From: Bicyclus anynana
Lineage: Eukaryota; Arthropoda; Insecta; Lepidoptera; Nymphalidae
Direction of reading: 5' to 3'
Assembly: GCF_947172395.1 (NCBI RefSeq)
Contig: NC_069083.1
Location: 1,396,501 to 1,460,500 of the forward strand
Length of the DNA stretch: 64,000 bases
Shown one piece after another: positions 58,778-64,000 of this stretch. The notes below the pieces were generated by a model. It did no database searches and was not told the origin of the DNA. It was given only the letters and a program-made list of their open reading frames with translations. A program made the position numbers and the translations under genes. The stretch's first letter is position 1, and each line of letters starts with the position of its first letter.

Positions 58778-58997
58778 TTAGGGTGAGGCCAAATGAGCGT
58801 AATTTTGTGAGTTGTCAATCGCGTTATTGAGGTCGCAGAAACTCGCATGTAAGTCGGACCATAACTCATTTAGCGAGTCCGTGTGACAGGAACTGCACTT
58901 TTATATAAAACAGAATGCAACTGCGAAACTTTTATATGAAACAGAATGAATGCGACTGACAACTTACAAAATAACGCTCGTTTGCCCTCACCCTAAG
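58778..58997. mobile_element. MITE with about 45-bp terminal inverted repeats
   Basis: Ends CTTAGGGTGAGGCCAAATGA and TCGTTTGCCCTCACCCTAAG. Pairing continues past TTTTGTGAGTTGTCAATCGC with a few mismatches. The centre has a small direct repeat (CTTTTATATRAAACAGAATG). Confidence 0.82.
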
Positions 58998-59559
58998 CGG
59001 ATAAATTTTTCGTCATTAATCAATCAGGATTAACATTTAGGCTAACTACCTACTTTTATTTTAATTGTGAAAAACTGAGTTTCAGGCGAACAAAGTAAGT
59101 AGTATCCGCTAGATTTCTAATAAAATAAAAAAAACACATTTTCCTTTTTAGATCTGTCCATTTCTATGATTCACTAAAAACTAGAATTAGACCAATACGT
59201 TAGAAAGGCCAACCATCCTCTCACCAATTCTATAATTGAAACTACTGAATAACGGAACAATAAGTAAACAAAGATGGAACCATAAAATCACAAGTAACGG
59301 GTTCGAACCAAGTGGGACCTCCTTTTGAGAGCACATTCGCCCACATTGGGTAGATAAATAATTACACAGAATGGAATTGGCCGTAATAATGGAGATTACT
59401 CATGAAATATCTGTAATTTATTTAAAACCAGTAAAATTAGTTTGTAATATGAGCGTTGGTGGAATTCGGTGGAAAGCAGGGCAGTGAGCTAATTTTAAAA
59501 GTATGTAAAAAAATAGGTATTGTGAATTTAAATTGCAGTTATTCATTATTGTCATTAAT

Positions 59560-59770
59560 AGCCGACTGACGTCCACTGCTGGACATAGGCCTCTTGCATG
59601 GACTCTAGCATCCAGCGGCTCCCTGCATCCATAAAGCGACATAAAGCATTATGCCCTCAGTCCAACCAGTAGGGGGCCGACCAACACTGCGCTTTCCGGT
59701 GCGGGGTCGCCATTCCAGCACCTTGTGACCCCAACGTCCATTGGCTCTTCGAACTATGTGCTCTGCTCAG
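59560..59770 (-). repeat. RTE-type LINE 3' end remnant
   Basis: Matches the element at 38842-39060 (GACGTCCACTGCTGGACATA, GGGGCCGACCAACACTGCGC, CGGGGTCGCCATTCCAGCAC) with an internal gap. The tail repeat is lost. A further tail-like piece is at 61130-61190. Confidence 0.78.
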
Positions 59771-62079
59771 AGAAGCGGGCTACAGTTGATAATGTCTCTA
59801 ATGATCAGCATGAGATATTATTGATAATAACCGGGGCTTAACGCGCTCATTAATACACGGGGATTCCACCAACTTAGAAGAAAAATATCTCATTAAATAT
59901 GCCCACAGCAGAATTCTAAACCAGGACGTCGTTATCCACTAACGTCGACTATAGGGGCATTTATAAGAATACTGATATCTCTGAATGTTACGTCTTCTGT
60001 AAATAAATACGATTTTAAAATATGCCTAGGTTACAACTACGAGTAGGTTACCTATATTTACAACAACATGCTTAGTTTTAGATGTAGTTTAATGTATGTA
60101 ATATATTCAGTTATTGTTATAAAATAATTGTCTAGATACTGCATTAACTTTCTAAATATTTTGTATTTGTCGAACAGCGATGAGTAAGTCTTGATACTTA
60201 TAAATAGTCTGTGAGTCAACGACAAAACCCTGCTCCCTAACCGCATTTTTTTTCTCGTTTCACATTTTAGTTTTGTGATCTATATCAAGATCTTCGTTCA
60301 AAGGAGCTGTCTGAGTGAACGAATGGACGGTCTTGTTTACACAAGCTGTCAAGTTTGTTTAGGGAGAGTGCACATGCAAAATGTACCTTATTATGAATAC
60401 AACTGACCGGATAAATCCGGTTTTGTCTGACAGAAGCTTTGTGTAAATATATGGGAGTTAAACGAAAAAAACTAAATCCAAATCGGTGCATCCGTTTTTA
60501 AGCGATTGTCTTCTGTTTCAAATTATGTAGAGAACATGTTTTATATCAATCAATCATCAGTATGTCGGGGCAGATATCTCAAGTAAGGGTTATACCTAAA
60601 TATGTATTGTTATTATCTCTCTTTTTATTTTAGTTTTTTTGTGTTTGTATTTACTCTACTAACATACATTATAAGCTATTGTTTTTGTACCCTAACAACT
60701 ACATATTTTATTTTAATTTTATTTATTTATTTAATTTTTCATGAGCTTTTGGTTATGTATTTCATTCAATAGCACCCTAAATCCGCCAACGCGCACTGGA
60801 ACGATGGTGTGGGTCTAAGTTCCAATTAATGACCACTCTCAAAAGAAGAACGATGACCAGTCAGGAGGATCAGGAGTCAGTTGTGGTTGCGTGCACTTTG
60901 TAGCAATAATTCCCGCCTATACTGGCAGTCATTATAGTTACAGTTAAAGATGTTTTTCTAGTTGTTTATTAGTTAAGATGTTTAGTGCTATCCATTAATG
61001 ACCACGTTGGGAATGCGGGTTGGTCATCGCAGGGTAGATTATTCTAACCCGTCACTAGGTAGACTAAAGATATTAAGCGGATTGCAGCGAGCCACTAGAT
61101 GCTGGCGGTTTGAGACCGTGGTGTATAATAAGTACAGGAGGCATACGTCCCACAATAGACGTCCATCGGCTGATAATGATAATGATTGTTTAGAGTGTAT
61201 GTGAGTTATGCCCCGCAAAGGGCCATTGGTATTTTTAACACGCCTGTAATTATGTATGTAAGAAAATCTTGGAATCTTTATTTGACCCACTTCCCGGTCT
61301 TCGATTAGGATGAAATTTTGTACGCGCTCTGATTTCTGATGTTGATCTAAGAAACGTCATTACAAATCCAATATGGCGGCCTCCCCAAAAACAGCGGGCT
61401 GGCTGTTTGAAATCCACCCCTATGATATGGATATTAAATGAAAGGGTTTGCTGTCAAGAATACGAAAAAAGAATACGAATGGTCACGTGTCTTAAATCCA
61501 TAATGGCTGTAAGCACCAGGCTTAATAAAAACACAGATAATATTTTTTTGTAAAACGGCTTATTCTTCGTAACGTACGTGATGACGGTTAGGCGCTTGCC
61601 GTAAAAGTCGTTGATTTTATTTAAAAGGCTGTCAAAGTCACATTATCTATGACACCATAGACGTTCCGTTTACGCCCCTTTATTCTAAGGTACAGATTAC
61701 ATAATAATTAATAGCATTTGCGTCGTTAACAATGGCGGAAGTCCAAGATGGCGGATAATATGGGTATCAAGCGTGTTTTTTAGTTTTTTAAACTATTCAT
61801 GTTATTGTAACTTATTTCGGCTGTAAGCCATCTCATTTCATCATAAAGAACATAGTTTTGTTAAATAAAATATAGTATGTCGTCATGTAATGTTCGACAG
61901 TGTCTGGGTACAAAGGGCAACGTATCCGTACTCGTAGGCGAAGTGGTGTTATTTCTGTCAGCGGAGGATGTTGTTTGTTTGCCCGAAACACGTCTATTTA
62001 TAGACCAGGAGCCGAATAAGTGTGCAGTTGGAGAAATTGTGCAGGAGCATCGTTTGTCTATATCTATTGGAACGAAGTT
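59771..62079. other. Non-coding DNA with decayed repeats
   Basis: No exon found. 60775-60860 resembles the 3' end of a LINE (CCGCCAACGCGCACTGGAAC); 61130-61190 is a LINE-tail-like piece. 61280-61800 has the style of an old dispersed repeat, but no second copy is in the window. Confidence 0.35.
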
Positions 62080-62272
62080 ATTTTTTTTAATTCTTTATAA
62101 GTTAGCCCTTGACTGCAATCTCACCTGATGGTAAGTGATGATGCAATCTAAGATGGAATCGGAAACCCATTTTGGTTTCTACACGACATCGTATTAGAAC
62201 GCTAAATTGCTTGGCGGTACGTCTTTGTCGGTAGGGTGGTAACTAGCCACGGCTGAAACCTCCCACCAGCCA
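62080..62272 (-). repeat. Metulj-type SINE, head missing
   Basis: Tail to body (ATAAGTTAGCCCTTGACTGC ... AGCCACGGCTGAAACCTCCC), with a small internal deletion near 62155-62165. Confidence 0.8.
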
Positions 62273-62832
62273 AAAAAATTCTTTTATGCGATCTTCTCTT
62301 CTAATCTTTTGATACAATCCGAAAATTAGTAAATTATTAGTCAATGGTTGATAACTTATTCATTACACAGACTTCTCTTCCTAGTCCTGATTTTTGACGT
62401 GACGTCATATATATATGACGTCATGCGTCGTTCCCTCGCTCTAGGGTTGCCAACTTTTTTTACAAGAAATAAAGTATATTCTGGTCTATGAAGATTATTA
62501 AACAGTATTTTAGAAAAACGAACATTTTCTTTGAAAAATGCAACCTTCCATCAGTATTTTCTTATGACGTTGTCACGTTCAACTATCGTCAGTAAACCGA
62601 CGTTACAGACAACCGATTTTTTTTACATAAAGAATTTATTTTGCCACTTTGTCGTTTTTCTATGCAAAATTAATACTTTCAGTATAGTAAAAGTCTCTAA
62701 GCAAAGCCGATAGACAGACGGACTTGGCGAATCTTTATAGTTTCGCCATGTCCATTACTTTCTTGTTGACTACTAAAATGAAAATGAAACTAAAGCCATT
62801 CGAAGTCACGGGCGGTTCGTCTGATCAGAATG

Positions 62833-62947
62833 CCTAGTGGCAGTTTTATACTGTTACTATCGCTATATGTATATGGAATTGAAACTGAATATGTACTATG
62901 TTATATGGAATTGAAACAGTATGAAAATATTGAAAACTCCCACTAGG
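62833..62947. mobile_element. Palindromic MITE (CCTAGTGGGAG family), copy 4
   Basis: CCTAGTGGCAGTTTTATACTG at left, CAGTATGAAAATATTGAAAA then CTCCCACTAGG at right. Contains a short internal duplication of TATATGGAATTGAAAC. Confidence 0.75.
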
Positions 62948-63198
62948 CACATAGTATAATGTCGCTTGATTATCATGTGAACACGCTTGGAACATTAACC
63001 AGAGCTGGTCAAGTACCAGGGAAGTATGAATCGAAGTGATTGTACAGTTGACAGCACACTGTAAACACGGCACATGGCTTCAAGAGGACAGATTTACGAC
63101 ATACCCGCGTTTATTGACACTTATTTGCTGCTTTTCATGCGCGTAGTAAGTAAGTATGACCATCATAAGCATGGAAATGGATTTTACTCTGTTATCAC

Positions 63199-63286
63199 AT
63201 AGGCTACTTCCCGGAAAAATCCATGGTTCCCGAGGGATTTGTGAAAAACTAAATTTCATGCGGACGAAGTCACGGGCGACCGCTAG
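63199..63286 (+). repeat. Helitron-like 3' end
   Basis: GCGGACGAAGTCACGGGCGA followed by CCGCTAG resembles the 3' hairpin and CTAG terminus of the Nup43 Helitron. No matching 5' end was located. Confidence 0.5.
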
Positions 63287-63670
63287 TAGAGTGATAAATA
63301 ACTAAGTTTTAGATGAGTTCTATAAATTCTTTTAAGTTAATTAATATAGTAGGTATAGGTAGAGTAAAAATATTATTTCATACAAATACGTATATAAAGA
63401 TTTTTTTTATTTAAAAACCATACTAACATTATAAATACGTATACTTGTCTGTTTGTCTGTCTGTCTGTTACCATTTCACGCGTACACCGTTGAACCGATT
63501 ATTATGAATTTTGGTACAGTAATGTAATACAGTAATACAATAAACCTTGGATATGTAGGATATATACTTAGGCTATTTTTTATCTCGAAAAAATCCATAG
63601 CGATTTTTCAAAAACACAAAATTTACGAGAAGGGATCGCGGGCGTCCTTTATAAACCGTATAAATTTTAA

Positions 63671-63810
63671 GTGACGGCACATTATGAAGCGGTTTTGAAA
63701 ACGCTGTAGCGGTCTTGAAAACGCTGTAGCGGTTTTGGAAACGCTGTAGCGGTTTTGGAAACGCTGTACTTATACAGCGTTTTCAAAACCGCTTCATAAC
63801 GTGCCGTCAC
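63671..63810. mobile_element. MITE with 38-bp TIRs and internal 20-bp tandem repeats
   Basis: GTGACGGCACATTATGAAGC pairs with GCTTCATAACGTGCCGTCAC, extending through GGTTTTGAAAACGCTGTA. Four tandem units AGCGGTTTTGAAAACGCTGT (20 bp, small variation) start near 63688 and reuse the TIR end. Confidence 0.85.
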
Positions 63811-64000
63811 TCGATGACCTTCATTTCAAAATATTACAATACGTGTAACCTTTAAATTTTTTCAGGTTAATAACCAATTTTATTGCCCCGCTCATACTTC
63901 AAGTAACAGTTAAATTATATTTTCAAAAGTATAATCTTGCATCACGCGCCCACTGTGGAGCGTTATAATAAAGTTAAACAGAACAATAACATTTTATTGT

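Noticed and set aside
1..64000. CRISPR arrays, operons or bacterial defence systems
   Set aside because: Spliced genes and eukaryotic retroelements throughout; no regular repeat-spacer array.

Overview
This window is nuclear DNA from an insect, almost certainly a moth or butterfly. The evidence is short-exon, spliced genes with GT/AG junctions, tRNA-derived SINEs of the Metulj type, a Helitron, RTE/R1/I-type LINEs and a BEL/Pao retrotransposon, all typical of Lepidoptera. There are no operons, Shine-Dalgarno sites or CRISPR arrays. Most long open frames belong to mobile elements; the host genes had to be assembled from exons by eye.

Host genes, left to right. (1) The last two exons (1-45, 978-1292, +) of a gene I do not recognise, with a tRNA-Ala(CGC) candidate (556-627) in its last intron. 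(2) A complete four-exon queuosine salvage gene (QNG1/C9orf64/DUF2419 family), 8363 to 4900 on the minus strand, 337 codons. Its last intron carries a 5'-truncated R1-type LINE. (3) A possible terminal exon of an unknown minus-strand gene (8694-8823). If real, a BEL/Pao element sits in its upstream intron. (4) A complete four-exon Nup43 nucleoporin gene (21273-27697, +, 341 codons). Its third intron is a stack of nested transposons. (5) A RhoGAP gene of the ARHGAP18/28/40 type (Drosophila conundrum family) on the minus strand. Ten exons lie between 56418 and 32904, and the 5' end lies beyond the window or was not recognised. A separate ATG-bearing exon at 49685-49774 fits as an alternative first exon.

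Mobile DNA. 8906-20187 is a BEL/Pao element with 196-bp LTRs and a 5-bp target duplication. Its polyprotein has two nonsense codons, and its upstream LTR was later split by a 5.4-kb I-type LINE (14661-20075) whose two ORFs are intact. 23594-27292 (Nup43 intron 3) holds a 2.29-kb inverted-repeat foldback element and an 874-bp Helitron; an unoccupied paralogous site for the Helitron is at 41510/41511. 27808-30286 is an RTE-type LINE whose 5' part is inverted (twin priming) with matching 15-bp target duplications. The long RhoGAP introns (38344-56179) contain LINE tails, SINEs, several MITE families and a 2.3-2.4 kb tandem duplication (about 42966-47643).

56788-64000 has no coding region I can support; it is scattered MITEs, SINEs and LINE tails. 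Exon boundaries were checked by splice motifs, reading phase and remembered family motifs, not by alignment software.
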